Positions 1 through 7,391 of a stretch of DNA of 39,740 nt are shown piece after piece. The position numbers and the translations under genes were made by a program. Numbering within the stretch: the first letter of the stretch is position 1; each line of letters opens with the position of its first letter. The notes below the pieces were generated by a model. The model was given only the letters and a program-made list of their open reading frames with translations, searched no databases and had not been told where the DNA came from. Source of the DNA: Geodermatophilaceae bacterium URHA0031 (GTDB taxonomy: Bacteria; Actinomycetota; Actinomycetes; Mycobacteriales; Geodermatophilaceae); NCBI GenBank assembly GCA_000620205.1, contig JHVP01000022.1, positions 1 to 39,740 on the forward strand. The letters are read 5' to 3'.

Positions 1-174
1 ACATCCGGTATTAGCACCAATTTCTTGGAGTTATCCCAGAGCTGAGGGCAGGTTGCCCACGTGTTACTCACCCGTTCGCCGCTAGGGCACCCCCCGAAGG
101 AGGGCCTCGCTCGACTTGCATGTGTTAAGCACGCCGCCAGCGTTCGTCCTGAGCCAGGATCAAACTCTCCGTAG
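1..174 (-). rRNA. rrs: 16S ribosomal RNA, 5' end (partial)
   Basis: Read on the minus strand, the segment ending near 174 holds the universal 16S start (AGAGTTTGATCCTGGCTCAG at about 170-151). It continues through the conserved text for the cultured actinobacterial 5' domain (GACGAACGCTGGCGGCGTGC). The remainder of the gene lies beyond the left edge of the window. The V1 text and the run around AACTCCAAGAAATTGGTG resemble Geodermatophilaceae. The exact mature 5' end is uncertain by a few bases. Confidence 0.97.
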
Positions 175-197
175 ATGATTTGATCACAGGCTGAGAC

Positions 198-215
198 CGA
201 GAGTTGGCACTCTCG
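198..215 (-). other. Hairpin in the 16S leader
   Basis: A perfect 6-bp stem (CGAGAG/CTCTCG) with a 6-nt loop lies 23 nt upstream of the 16S 5' end. It probably belongs to the leader region that folds for RNase III processing, but the 3' partner strand is outside the window. Confidence 0.4.
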
Positions 216-300
216 TTCAATCAACCAAAGGAACCCAAGACCATGGACCAACAAAGGACCAGGCCAGGGGGTATTGATACTTGGCACTGACTTTCGGCAC

Positions 301-320
301 GCTGTTGAGTTCTCAAGGAG
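301..320 (-). promoter_or_regulatory. boxA-like antitermination element of the rRNA leader
   Basis: On the minus strand this reads CTCCTTGAGAACTCAACAGC. It closely matches the TTGAGAACTCAA element conserved in actinobacterial 16S leaders, where it acts as a Nus-factor boxA. It lies about 125 nt upstream of the mature 16S and downstream of the predicted promoter, as expected. Confidence 0.7.
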
Positions 321-377
321 CGGACGCGCACGTTCCTCGACCAATTGCTCGGCCGTGCTCCCGTGGCGGTGATTCCC

Positions 378-406
378 ACTGTACACCGAGTTCCGCAGCA
401 GTCGAA
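378..406 (-). promoter_or_regulatory. Putative rRNA operon promoter
   Basis: On the minus strand a -35 TTCGAC (plus 401-406) and a -10 TACAGT (plus 378-383) are separated by exactly 17 bp. Transcription would start near 371, giving a leader of about 200 nt that includes the boxA-like element. The interval 410-566 shows no convincing gene. A TAATGT hexamer at 475-480 might be a second upstream promoter, but I see no good -35 for it. Confidence 0.5.
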
Positions 407-566
407 TCTCACGGATTCGGCCGGCGGTTTCCCAGGCCTTGCGACCCGGTCCGTTCTCGCTCGGTGCAGAAGGAACATTACACGCCCTGAGAGGCCCGTG
501 CACGGGGGGGTCTCCCGGGGGGTCGATCGGTGGGGTCGTGAGCGCGCTGAGCTGGGAGAACGGCAC

Positions 567-1196
567 TCAGGCCACGCCGCGGGGGCGGTACTGGACGCTC
601 ACCCGCGGCCCGACGGCCTTCGTCGTCTTCGGGATGCAGTGCTCCCACGTCCGCTGGCACGAACCGCCCATGACGACGAGGTCGCCGTGCCCCAGGGGGA
701 AGCGGAGGCTCTCCCCGCCTCCCACGGGCCGGAGCAGGAGCGGCCGCGGTGAGCCGAAGGACACGATCGCCACCATCGTGTCCTCGGTGCGGCTGCGGCC
801 GATCCGGTCGCCGTGCCAGGCGACGCTGTCCCGGCCGTCCCGGTACAGGCACATGCCAGCGGTCGCGAACTCCTCACCGAGCTCGGGGCCGTAGTGCGCG
901 TTCAGGTCCCGGCGAGCCTCGGTGAGGGTGCGGTGCGGCAGCGTCTCGCCTCCCCCGTACCAGCGCAGCAGCCGAGGGACGGCGACCTCGCGGTCGTACA
1001 TCTGCCGCCGGTCCTCCCGCCAGCCGATGTCCCCGAGCAGCACGTCGAGCACCTGGTCGGAGCCCTCGACCCAGCCGGGCAGGTGGTCGACCCAGGCGCC
1101 GCGCGACAACCGGTGCCGGGTCACCCGACCGGACAGGGGCGTGAGCGCCGGCTCCTCGGCGACGTCCCACATGGACGGCTGGTGCGCGAGAGACAT
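567..1196 (-). CDS. alkB: AlkB-type 2-oxoglutarate/Fe(II) dioxygenase (DNA/RNA alkylation repair)
   Basis: The 209-residue protein has the whole AlkB signature. The iron ligands are H128 and D130 in VAWHGD and H186 in TWEHCIPK, followed by Arg198 and Arg204 that would bind 2-oxoglutarate. Family members remove 1-methyladenine and 3-methylcytosine by oxidative demethylation. The short length and the YRDGRDSVAWHGD block resemble the common actinobacterial AlkB homologues rather than E. coli AlkB, so the preferred substrate is not certain. The ATG at 1196 sits 6 nt after a TAGCGT -10, so the mRNA is probably leaderless. A LexA-like box overlaps the -35 position. The gene points toward the rRNA operon on the same strand, with no clear terminator between. 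Confidence 0.9.
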   Translation of the reverse strand: MSLAHQPSMWDVAEEPALTPLSGRVTRHRLSRGAWVDHLPGWVEGSDQVLDVLLGDIGWREDRRQMYDREVAVPRLLRWYGGGETLPHRTLTEARRDLNAHYGPELGEEFATAGMCLYRDGRDSVAWHGDRIGRSRTEDTMVAIVSFGSPRPLLLRPVGGGESLRFPLGHGDLVVMGGSCQRTWEHCIPKTTKAVGPRVSVQYRPRGVA

Positions 1197-1202
1197 GCCG
1201 GA

Positions 1203-1233
1203 ACGCTAGCGCAGGTTTCGCACAGTTGTTCGA
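1203..1233 (-). promoter_or_regulatory. alkB promoter with LexA (SOS) box
   Basis: On the minus strand, 1233-1218 reads TCGAACAACTGTGCGA. This matches 11 of the 12 fixed bases of the actinobacterial LexA consensus TCGAAC-N4-GTTCGA. The -10 TAGCGT lies at 1208-1203 and the alkB ATG begins 6 nt later. The box covers the -35 position, where a repressor would block polymerase. Confidence 0.6.
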
Positions 1234-1249
1234 AAACCTGTGGACAGCC

Positions 1250-3490
1250 TCAGGCGGACAAGGCGAGGACGAAGGGCAGGACCGCCCCCGCGCCGGCCAG
1301 GCGCAGCTCACGACCGGCCACTGTCATCGTCCACCGGGAGTCGGCCAGGTCGTCCACCAGCAGGACAGGTGCGTCGCCCAGGTCGGCCAACCGGGCGCGG
1401 AGCTCGGGTCCCACCGCGATCCGCTGCCACACACCGGCCAGCCGGAAGGCGCTGTTGCCGCCCGGACCGCCCGTCGGGCCGCCGTGCACGAGGTCCAGCG
1501 CCCCCAGGTACGGCAGCCTGCCGAGCCCGGCGAGCCCCTGGGCCACACCGGTCACCAGAGCCGGACGCCGACGGGAGGGCATGGCGACGACCGCCGCCGG
1601 ACGGCGGGCCCAGTCCCAGGCGCCGAGCACCCGGGCGCAGGCCTTGAGCAGCTCCTCGTCCGGCGGTGCGTCGGAGGGCAACCCGGGCCGGATCACCCGG
1701 TGGGAGACGTCGAAGGCCGCGTCCGGGTCCTCCTCGATCGACGGCGCCTCGAGGTCGTCGGCGAGGGTGGCCACCCCGCCCACGCCGTCGTCCCCGAGGA
1801 GCGTGCGCAACCGCTGCCCCCAGCCCAGGTCGGTGAGCCGGGCGACGGCCCGACCCGGCTCCACCTGCTCCGAGACCGCGATCTTGCCCTTAACCTGGAC
1901 GCCGAGCCGGTCGGCACCGGTCGGCCACTGCGCCCGCGGTGCCAGTTCCACCCCCGGGCGGTCGAGCCGGGCGGAGGCGGCCTGCGACGCCCCGGCCGGG
2001 ATGTCGGTCGGGTACCACGCGCCCGCGCACACGTCGCACCGGCCGCAGGGAGCGGCTGTCGGGTCGTCGAGCGCCTCCTGCAGGAACGCCATCCGGCACT
2101 CGGCCTCCCCCACCGGCCGCGCGTAGGCGATCATCGCCCGCTGCTCGGCCTCACGGGTCGCCGTCACCCGGGTGTAGCGGTCGGCGTCGTAGACCCACGG
2201 GACACCCGTCGAGCGCCAGCCGCCCTGCACCCGCTCGACCGCACCGTCGACCGCGAGGACCTTGAGCAGCAGCTCCAGCCGGGACCGGCGGACGTCGGCG
2301 ACGGTCTCGAGCCGGGCCACCGACCAGGCCTTGCCGTCGGCCATCGCGCTGAGCACCGCGGCCGCGTGGTCCTCCCGTGGCATCGACGAGGTGGCGAACC
2401 ACTGCCAGATCGCCAGGTCCTCCGGCCCGGGCAGCAGCAGCACGTCGGCGTGGTCGACGGCGCGACCGGCGCGACCGACCTGCTGGTAGTAGCTGACCGG
2501 CGAGGACGGCGCGCCGAGGTGGACGACGAACCCCAGGTCGGGCTTGTCGAAGCCCATGCCGAGCGCGGAGGTGGCGACCAGCGCCTTCACCCGGTTCTCC
2601 CGCAGTGCCTCCTCGGCGTCCTTGCGGTCGGCGTCGTCGAGCCGGCCGGTGTAGGCGCGGACCTGGTGCCCGGCGTCGCGCAGCAGTGCAGCGGTCTCCT
2701 CCGCCGCGGCGACGGTCAGGGTGTAGACGATGCCGCTGCCCGGCAGGGCCTCGAGGTGCGCGGCCAGCCAGGCCAGCCGGGCGCGGTCGGTGTCCAGCCG
2801 GAGCACGCCCAGCCGCAGCGAGTCGCGGGCGAGCGGGCCGCGCACGGTGGTGACCCCCACCCCACCGGCCCCCAGCTGCTCGGCCACGTCGGCGACGACC
2901 CGCTCGTTGGCCGTGGCCGTCGTGGCGAGCACCGGGGTCCCGGCCGGCAGCTGGCCGAGCAGGTCGCGGATGCGGCGGTAGTCGGGACGGAAGTCGTGCC
3001 CCCAGTCGGAGACGCAGTGCGCCTCGTCGACGACCAGCAGGCCGCAGCGGGACACCAGCGCGGGGAGCTGCTCGTCCCGGAACCGCGGGTTGGTCAGCCG
3101 CTCGGGGGACACCAGCAGGACGTCGACGTCGTCGGCGGCCAGCCGGGCGTTGATGTCGTCCCACTCGGTGACGTTGGAGCTGGAGATCTCCACGGCCTTG
3201 ATGCCGGCCCGGGCGGCGGCCGCGACCTGGTCACGCATCAGCGCCAGCAGGGGGCTCACCAGCAGCGTCGGACCCCTGCCCCGGCGGCGGAGCAGGGCGG
3301 TGGAGACGAAGTAGACGGCGGACTTGCCCCAGCCGGTGCGCTGCACGACCAGTGCGCGCTCCTGCCGCTCGACCAGCGCCGTGACCGCGGCGTCCTGCCC
3401 CTCCCGGAACACCGCCTCCGGGCGGCCGGTGAGCTCGCGCAGGACGCCGAGCGCCTCATCGGCCAGATCCGTCTCGACAGTGGTGCTCAT
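1250..3490 (-). CDS. recQ: RecQ-family ATP-dependent DNA helicase with C-terminal phosphoribosyltransferase-like region
   Basis: The 746-residue protein is a superfamily 2 helicase. It shows Walker A TGWGKS (about 52-57), DEAH box VVDEAHCVSDWGHDFRPDYR (from about 153), motif III TTATAN and the arginine-finger motif QVGRAGRA. A RecQ zinc-binding cysteine set follows (ECRMAFLQ...CGRCDVC). The last ~150 residues are not HRDC. They contain VVAMPSRRRPALV and PVLLVDDLADSRWT, like the PRPP loop of ComF-type phosphoribosyltransferases. It unwinds DNA during repair and recombination. The start at 3490 follows a -10 by 6 nt (leaderless). The open frame continues upstream without a stop, but that extension is compositional and overlaps the divergent PHP gene. 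Confidence 0.9.
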   Translation of the reverse strand: MSTTVETDLADEALGVLRELTGRPEAVFREGQDAAVTALVERQERALVVQRTGWGKSAVYFVSTALLRRRGRGPTLLVSPLLALMRDQVAAAARAGIKAVEISSSNVTEWDDINARLAADDVDVLLVSPERLTNPRFRDEQLPALVSRCGLLVVDEAHCVSDWGHDFRPDYRRIRDLLGQLPAGTPVLATTATANERVVADVAEQLGAGGVGVTTVRGPLARDSLRLGVLRLDTDRARLAWLAAHLEALPGSGIVYTLTVAAAEETAALLRDAGHQVRAYTGRLDDADRKDAEEALRENRVKALVATSALGMGFDKPDLGFVVHLGAPSSPVSYYQQVGRAGRAVDHADVLLLPGPEDLAIWQWFATSSMPREDHAAAVLSAMADGKAWSVARLETVADVRRSRLELLLKVLAVDGAVERVQGGWRSTGVPWVYDADRYTRVTATREAEQRAMIAYARPVGEAECRMAFLQEALDDPTAAPCGRCDVCAGAWYPTDIPAGASQAASARLDRPGVELAPRAQWPTGADRLGVQVKGKIAVSEQVEPGRAVARLTDLGWGQRLRTLLGDDGVGGVATLADDLEAPSIEEDPDAAFDVSHRVIRPGLPSDAPPDEELLKACARVLGAWDWARRPAAVVAMPSRRRPALVTGVAQGLAGLGRLPYLGALDLVHGGPTGGPGGNSAFRLAGVWQRIAVGPELRARLADLGDAPVLLVDDLADSRWTMTVAGRELRLAGAGAVLPFVLALSA

Positions 3491-3496
3491 GCCCTG

Positions 3497-3519
3497 ACCG
3501 TAGGCGGCACCACCGACAA
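3497..3519 (-). promoter_or_regulatory. recQ promoter with PafBC (RecA-independent DNA damage) motif
   Basis: On the minus strand, TTGTCGGTG (3519-3511), eight bases, then TACGGT (3502-3497) fit the mycobacterial RecA-NDp/PafBC motif TTGTCRGTG-N8-TANNNT at every fixed position. The recQ ATG starts 6 nt after the -10. This motif is known to drive LexA-independent damage induction. Confidence 0.7.
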
Positions 3520-3568
3520 CGGGGACCCGGCGTGCGGTGGCTGTGGACGACCGGTTGGATGGGGGCCG

Positions 3569-4396
3569 ATGCTGCCGCCGGACAACCACGTGCACTCCGA
3601 GTTCTCGTGGGACACCGGCCCACGGGCCTCCCTCCTGCGTGCCTGCGCGCACGCCGTCGAGGTCGGGCTGCCCGCCCTGGCCTTCACCGAGCACCTGGAC
3701 TTCACCGTCTGGGACGCCGCCGACCGGGCGACCGCGCAGGGCCTGAAGGACCGGCACCCCGCCAACCAGCTGCCGATCGACGTCGACCTCTACGCGGAGA
3801 CGATCTGGGAGGCCCGCGAGCGGTTCCCGCAGCTGCGCGTCTGGTCCGGGGTCGAGGCGGGCGAGCCGCACCTGTTCGGGGCCAGCGTGGCGGCCCACCT
3901 GCAGGCCGCACCGGTGGACCGCGTGCTCGGGTCGCTGCACTCGCTGCCGGTCGACGGCCGGCTGATGGGCGTGAACCGGCTGCTGCACGCCCCGGGGATC
4001 GACGTCGTCGGGACGATGCGCCGGTACCTCACCGAGATGGTCGCCATGATCGAGCACAGCGACGCCTTCCAGGTGCTGGCGCACTGCGACTTCCCCCGAC
4101 GGTACTGGCCCGGCGGCCGCGACCGGTACGTCGAGGCGGTCTTCGAGGAGCAGTACCGCGAGGTCTTCCGCGCCCTCGCCGGGTCCGGCCGGGCGCTGGA
4201 GGTCAACACCACCAGTCCGCTGTGGTCGGTGGAACTGCTCCGCTGGTACCGCGAGGAGGGCGGCGACGCGGTGAGCTTCGGCAGCGACGGGCACCAGCCG
4301 CACCTGGTCGGCCAGCTGTTCGAGCTCGCCGTCGACGTGGTGGAGCAGGCCGGGTTCCGCCCGGGGCGGGACCGCTTCGACTTCTGGCGGCGCTGA
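3569..4396 (+). CDS. PHP-domain phosphoesterase (histidinol-phosphatase-like)
   Basis: The 275-residue protein has the metal ligands of the PHP fold in order: HVH at residues 7-9, TEHLD, the glutamate in GVEAGEPHLFG, SLHSLP, AHCDFPRR and the final SDGH. PHP proteins of this size hydrolyse phosphate monoesters; HisJ-type members complete histidinol phosphate dephosphorylation. No his genes are nearby, so the substrate is unknown. The ATG at 3569 has a GGGGG stretch just upstream and starts directly before the first metal motif. The upstream open frame is antisense to recQ and is not part of the gene. The recQ and PHP genes diverge, with 78 bp between their starts. Confidence 0.85.
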   Translation: MLPPDNHVHSEFSWDTGPRASLLRACAHAVEVGLPALAFTEHLDFTVWDAADRATAQGLKDRHPANQLPIDVDLYAETIWEARERFPQLRVWSGVEAGEPHLFGASVAAHLQAAPVDRVLGSLHSLPVDGRLMGVNRLLHAPGIDVVGTMRRYLTEMVAMIEHSDAFQVLAHCDFPRRYWPGGRDRYVEAVFEEQYREVFRALAGSGRALEVNTTSPLWSVELLRWYREEGGDAVSFGSDGHQPHLVGQLFELAVDVVEQAGFRPGRDRFDFWRR

Positions 4397-4448
4397 TCCC
4401 AGGACCGTTCCGTCACGGTCGGCGTCCGGACTGCCGATCACGGTGGAC

Positions 4449-4865
4449 GTGACAGCTCAGCCGCTCTTCGACGGGACCTTCTCCATCGACGCCGTGGCGT
4501 CGACCGCGCACGCGGTCGTCGCGCAGCTCCACGACGAGGCGATGGCCACCATCGCGGCACTCGCCGACACCTGGGACCAACCGGTCGAGGACGCCCCGGC
4601 GGTCGAGGTCGAGGAGCCGGTGACCTACCGCGAGCCGGACACCTGGTCGGTGGCGGACGAGGAGGACGAGCCCCCGGCCGAGGAGGAGGAGGACGAGGTC
4701 CGGGTGCTCCCCGTGCTCGAGCTCCCCCCGCTGCGGCTGCGCCCCCGGCCGGCAGGCACGAACGTCACCGCCCGGCTGGGCGCCGCGGAGACCGCAGCCG
4801 CCGACGCGGCGACCGACGAGTTCGCCGTCCCCGGCGAGGGACGCCGGCAGTTCGTCGCGATCTGA
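4449..4865 (+). CDS. Hypothetical acidic protein (LHDEAM-motif paralogue 1)
   Basis: I do not recognise a family. The product is about 138 residues. It has an N-terminal helical segment VVAQLHDEAMATIAALADT, then a very acidic stretch (EEDEPPAEEEEDEV around residues 74-87) and a Pro/Leu/Arg-rich tail. No signal peptide or membrane segment is seen. The next gene carries the same helical segment, and both start codons are preceded by a similar ACTGCCGAT...GGACGTG sequence, so the pair looks like a tandem duplication. I chose the GTG at 4449 because it aligns with the start of the paralogue; an in-frame GTG at 4443 is possible. Confidence 0.65.
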   Translation: MTAQPLFDGTFSIDAVASTAHAVVAQLHDEAMATIAALADTWDQPVEDAPAVEVEEPVTYREPDTWSVADEEDEPPAEEEEDEVRVLPVLELPPLRLRPRPAGTNVTARLGAAETAAADAATDEFAVPGEGRRQFVAI

Positions 4866-4912
4866 GGTCCCCGGGGGTGCCACATCGGTGGTGCACTGCC
4901 GATGAGGAGGAC

Positions 4913-5131
4913 GTGACCACTCCGGGAACCACCGCCACCGACGCCGAGGACACCGCGGCGGGCGTCGCGCTCACCGAGGCCCTGCAGGCGGTCGCCCGCC
5001 TGCACGACGAGGCGATGTCCACGATCGCGCAGCTGGCCGAGACCGGGGACGCCCCCGTCGACCAGGTGCGGGTCGTCCGCCTCGCCGAACGGCCGACCGT
5101 CGCCCAGCGCATCGAGGCCGCTGCCGCCTGA
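4913..5131 (+). CDS. Small hypothetical protein (LHDEAM-motif paralogue 2)
   Basis: The product is about 72 residues. The core VARLHDEAMSTIAQLAET matches the neighbour's VVAQLHDEAMATIAALADT, and the next residues (DAPVDQVRVV against DQPVEDAPAV) are also similar. The acidic insert and long tail of the neighbour are absent. The GTG at 4913 has a strong GAGGAG ribosome site three bases upstream. A 54-bp hairpin repeat begins 4 bp after the stop and probably ends the transcript. The function is unknown; a short helical protein with a conserved HDE motif might be a protein-interaction module. Confidence 0.6.
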   Translation: MTTPGTTATDAEDTAAGVALTEALQAVARLHDEAMSTIAQLAETGDAPVDQVRVVRLAERPTVAQRIEAAAA

Positions 5132-5135
5132 CGAG

Positions 5136-5189
5136 GGACCCCGTCCCTCTCACCCTTCGCACGCTCAGGGCGAGCCTCCGGACGGGGCC
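5136..5189. repeat. 54-bp dispersed hairpin repeat, copy A (probable terminator)
   Basis: First of three copies in the window (others at 27806-27859, inverted, and 34404-34457). The outer arms CCCCGTC/GACGGGG and inner arms CTCACCCT/AGGGCGAG can pair around the loop TCGCACGCTC. It begins 4 bp after the stop of the upstream gene. Confidence 0.75.
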
Positions 5190-5195
5190 GAAGGG

Positions 5196-5229
5196 GTACT
5201 TCACCGCTAAGGCACTTTCCGGCTAGGGT
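5196..5229 (+). promoter_or_regulatory. Operator site 1 and promoter of the carbamate kinase operon
   Basis: GTACTTCACCGCTAAG (5196-5211) is the first copy of a 16-bp motif that recurs twice between fdrA and the molybdenum hydroxylase genes. The -10 TAGGGT lies at 5224-5229, 12 bp after the motif and 6 nt before the ATG, so the mRNA is probably leaderless. The motif covers the -35 position (TTCACC with an 18-bp spacer), which suggests control by a repressor. Confidence 0.65.
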
Positions 5230-5235
5230 TCCGTC

Positions 5236-6189
5236 ATGACCCTGCCCCGCCGTGTCGTCATCGCGCTCGGGGGCAACGCCATGACCGGCCCCGACGGGTC
5301 GGCGACGCCCGGCGCGCAGCGGGACGCGATCGCCGTGGCCGCCCGGCACGTCGCCGCCGTCGTCGCCACCGGTGCCGAGGTGGTGGTCACCCACGGCAAC
5401 GGTCCGCAGGTGGGCAACCTGCTGGTGAAGAACGAGCTGGCCGCCCACGAGGTGCCGCCGGTCCCGCTGGACTGGAACGTCGCCCAGACCCAGGCGACCA
5501 TCGGCTTCACCCTCTCCGACGAGCTCGACGCCGCCCTCACCGCCCGCGGCCTCCCCCAGCGCACCGCGGCGCTGGTCACCCGCACGCTCGTCGACCCCCG
5601 CGACCCCGGCTTCAGCGCCCCCACCAAGCCCGTCGGCCGGTTCCTGCCCGCCGACCAGGCCCAGCGGTTCATCGACCTGGGCCAGCTCTGGGAGGACCGT
5701 GGTGAGCGCGGCTGGCGCCGCGTCGTCGCCTCCCCCGAGCCGCTGTCGGTCGTCGACGTCCCCGCGATCGCCGCGCTGAGCGGCGCCGGCTTCGTCGTCG
5801 TCTGCGCCGGCGGTGGCGGCGTCCCGGTGGTGGACGACGGACCCGACGGCACCGCCCTGCGGGGCGTCGAGGCCGTGATCGACAAGGACCTGACCGCCGC
5901 GCTGCTGGCCCGTGAGCTCGGCGCCGACACCCTGGTCATCGCCACCGACGTCCCGCACGTCATGGTCGACTTCGGGACGCCGCACGCCCGCGCCCTGCAC
6001 CGGGTCACCACCGCCGAGCTGCGGGAGCTCGCCGCCGCCGGCCAGTTCTCCCGCGGCTCGATGGGCCCCAAGGTCGACGCGGCCCTGCGCTTCATCGGGA
6101 ACGGTGGCTCGCGCGCCGTCATCACGTCCCTGGAACACATCTCCGACGCCGTCAGCGGCGACGACGTCGGCACCCTCCTGACCGCCTGA
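5236..6189 (+). CDS. arcC: Carbamate kinase
   Basis: The 317-residue protein is a full-length amino-acid-kinase-fold carbamate kinase. It has IALGGNA near the N terminus, [18 protein letters not shown] and the GGGGVPVV and [12 protein letters not shown] blocks. It transfers phosphate from carbamoyl phosphate to ADP, giving ATP plus carbamate, which decays to ammonia and CO2. No arginine deiminase or ornithine carbamoyltransferase is nearby. The next gene is a cyclic-ureide ring-opening hydrolase, and the promoter shares an operator with the FdrA/DUF1116 locus. The source of carbamoyl phosphate is therefore more likely a ureido acid than citrulline. It probably starts leaderless from ATG 5236, with 14 bp to the next start. 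Confidence 0.92.
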   Translation: MTLPRRVVIALGGNAMTGPDGSATPGAQRDAIAVAARHVAAVVATGAEVVVTHGNGPQVGNLLVKNELAAHEVPPVPLDWNVAQTQATIGFTLSDELDAALTARGLPQRTAALVTRTLVDPRDPGFSAPTKPVGRFLPADQAQRFIDLGQLWEDRGERGWRRVVASPEPLSVVDVPAIAALSGAGFVVVCAGGGGVPVVDDGPDGTALRGVEAVIDKDLTAALLARELGADTLVIATDVPHVMVDFGTPHARALHRVTTAELRELAAAGQFSRGSMGPKVDAALRFIGNGGSRAVITSLEHISDAVSGDDVGTLLTA

Positions 6190-6203
6190 TGAGAGGAACG
6201 CAC

Positions 6204-7307
6204 ATGCCTGCACCGATCGAGGTCCGCAAGGTCCCGCTGCACAACGTCAGTGACGCCTCCGAGCTGGCGAAGCTCATCGACGAGGGCGTCATGGACGCCG
6301 ACCGCGTCATCGCCGTCATCGGCAAGACCGAGGGCAACGGCGGGGTGAACGACTACACCCGGATCATCGCCGACCGCGCCTTCCGCGAGGTGCTGGTGGC
6401 CAAGGGCACCCGCACGGCCGACGAGGTCAAGCAGGTGCCGATCGTCTGGTCCGGTGGCACGGACGGCGTCATCAGCCCGCACGCGACGATCTTCGCCACG
6501 CTGCCCGAGGACTCGGTGGAGCCGACGGACGAGCCGCGGCTGACCGTGGGCTACGCGATGAGCGAGCAGATCCTGCCCGAGGACATCGGCCGGCTCACCA
6601 TGGTGGAGAAGGTCGCCGACGGCGTGCGCAAGGCGATGGAGGCAGCCGGGATCACCGACCCCGCCGACGTCCACTACGTGCAGACCAAGACCCCGCTGCT
6701 GACCATCGAGACGATCCGCGACGCGCACTCCCGCGGCCAGGACACCTACTACGACGAGCCGCACGGCTCGATGGACCTGTCCAACGGCACGACGGCGCTG
6801 GGCATCGCACTGGCCCTCGGTGAGATCGAGATGCCGGAGCAGAAGCAGGTCATGCGCGACTTCTCGCTGTTCAGCGCGGTCGCCTCCTGCTCCTCGGGCG
6901 TCGAGCTGGACCAGGCGCAGATCGTCGTCGTCGGCAACGCCCGCGGGCACGGCGGCAACTACCGGATCGGCCACTCGGTGATGAAGGACGCGCTGGACCA
7001 GGACGGCATCTGGGAGGCGATCCGCGATGCCGGCCTCGACCTGCCGGAGCGGCCGCGCACCAGCGACCTCGACGACAAGCTGGTCAACGTCTTCCTCAAG
7101 TGCGAGGCCGACCCGACCGGCTACGTCCGCGGGCGGCGCAACGCGATGCTCGACGACTCCGACGTGTTCTGGCACCGCCAGATCAAGGCCACCGTGGGTG
7201 GTGTGGCCGCGTCGGTGACCGGCGACCCGGCCGTGTTCGTGTCGGTGGCGGCAGTCCACCAGGGCCCGTCCGGCGGCGGCCCGGTGGCCGCCATCGTCAA
7301 GGCCTGA
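6204..7307 (+). CDS. Ring-opening amidohydrolase, barbiturase/cyanuric acid hydrolase family (barbiturase favoured)
   Basis: The 367-residue protein shows the three-fold repeat of this family, each repeat carrying a Lys and a Ser motif: IGKTEGNGG and [21 protein letters not shown] and [37 protein letters not shown] and HQGPSGGGP. The family opens cyclic ureides with a Ser-Lys pair: barbiturate to ureidomalonate, or cyanurate to carboxybiuret. The N terminus ([16 protein letters not shown]) resembles actinobacterial barbiturases as I recall them, so I favour that substrate without proof. ATG 6204 has GAGAGG upstream; an in-frame ATG at 6189 overlaps the arcC stop. It forms an operon with arcC and ends in a strong hairpin. 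Confidence 0.85.
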   Translation: MPAPIEVRKVPLHNVSDASELAKLIDEGVMDADRVIAVIGKTEGNGGVNDYTRIIADRAFREVLVAKGTRTADEVKQVPIVWSGGTDGVISPHATIFATLPEDSVEPTDEPRLTVGYAMSEQILPEDIGRLTMVEKVADGVRKAMEAAGITDPADVHYVQTKTPLLTIETIRDAHSRGQDTYYDEPHGSMDLSNGTTALGIALALGEIEMPEQKQVMRDFSLFSAVASCSSGVELDQAQIVVVGNARGHGGNYRIGHSVMKDALDQDGIWEAIRDAGLDLPERPRTSDLDDKLVNVFLKCEADPTGYVRGRRNAMLDDSDVFWHRQIKATVGGVAASVTGDPAVFVSVAAVHQGPSGGGPVAAIVKA

Positions 7308-7314
7308 GGACGAC

Positions 7315-7355
7315 GAGAGGCGCCGGTCCGGGACTCCCCCGGACCGGCGCCTCTC
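7315..7355 (+). terminator. Strong hairpin terminator after the amidohydrolase gene
   Basis: A perfect 18-bp GC-rich stem (arms 7315-7332 and 7338-7355) with a 5-nt loop ACTCC lies 7 bp after the stop codon. No U tract follows, which is common for actinobacterial terminators. Confidence 0.85.
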
Positions 7356-7378
7356 GCGCGGGACCGCAGCCACGCGCC

Positions 7379-7384
7379 TAGCGT
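7379..7384 (+). promoter_or_regulatory. -10 element of a leaderless promoter
   Basis: TAGCGT lies 7 nt before the GTG at 7392, the same layout as the promoters of alkB, arcC and fdrA in this window. There is no Shine-Dalgarno sequence between it and the start. No clear -35 is visible, since the terminator hairpin lies just upstream. Confidence 0.45.
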
Positions 7385-7391
7385 CGGGGCG

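Noticed and set aside
1..566. tRNA gene in the rRNA upstream region
   Set aside because: No cloverleaf or TTCGANNC arm fits; the segment is best explained as 16S leader and promoter.
1239..1247. DnaA-box-like CTGTCCACA on the minus strand
   Set aside because: A single imperfect box between two repair genes with no cluster of boxes or AT-rich region; not an origin.
813..2126. Long plus-strand open frame across alkB and recQ
   Set aside because: It is antisense to two genes with clear catalytic motifs. Its translation is rich in Ala, Arg, Gly and Pro with no recognisable domain, as expected for opposite-strand frames in GC-rich DNA.
3491..4441. N-terminal extension of recQ on the minus strand
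   Set aside because: It is antisense to the PHP gene and has no family features. The PafBC-type promoter and ATG at 3490 give a better start.
5236..6189. Arginine deiminase pathway
   Set aside because: No arginine deiminase or ornithine carbamoyltransferase is present. The neighbour is a cyclic-ureide hydrolase.
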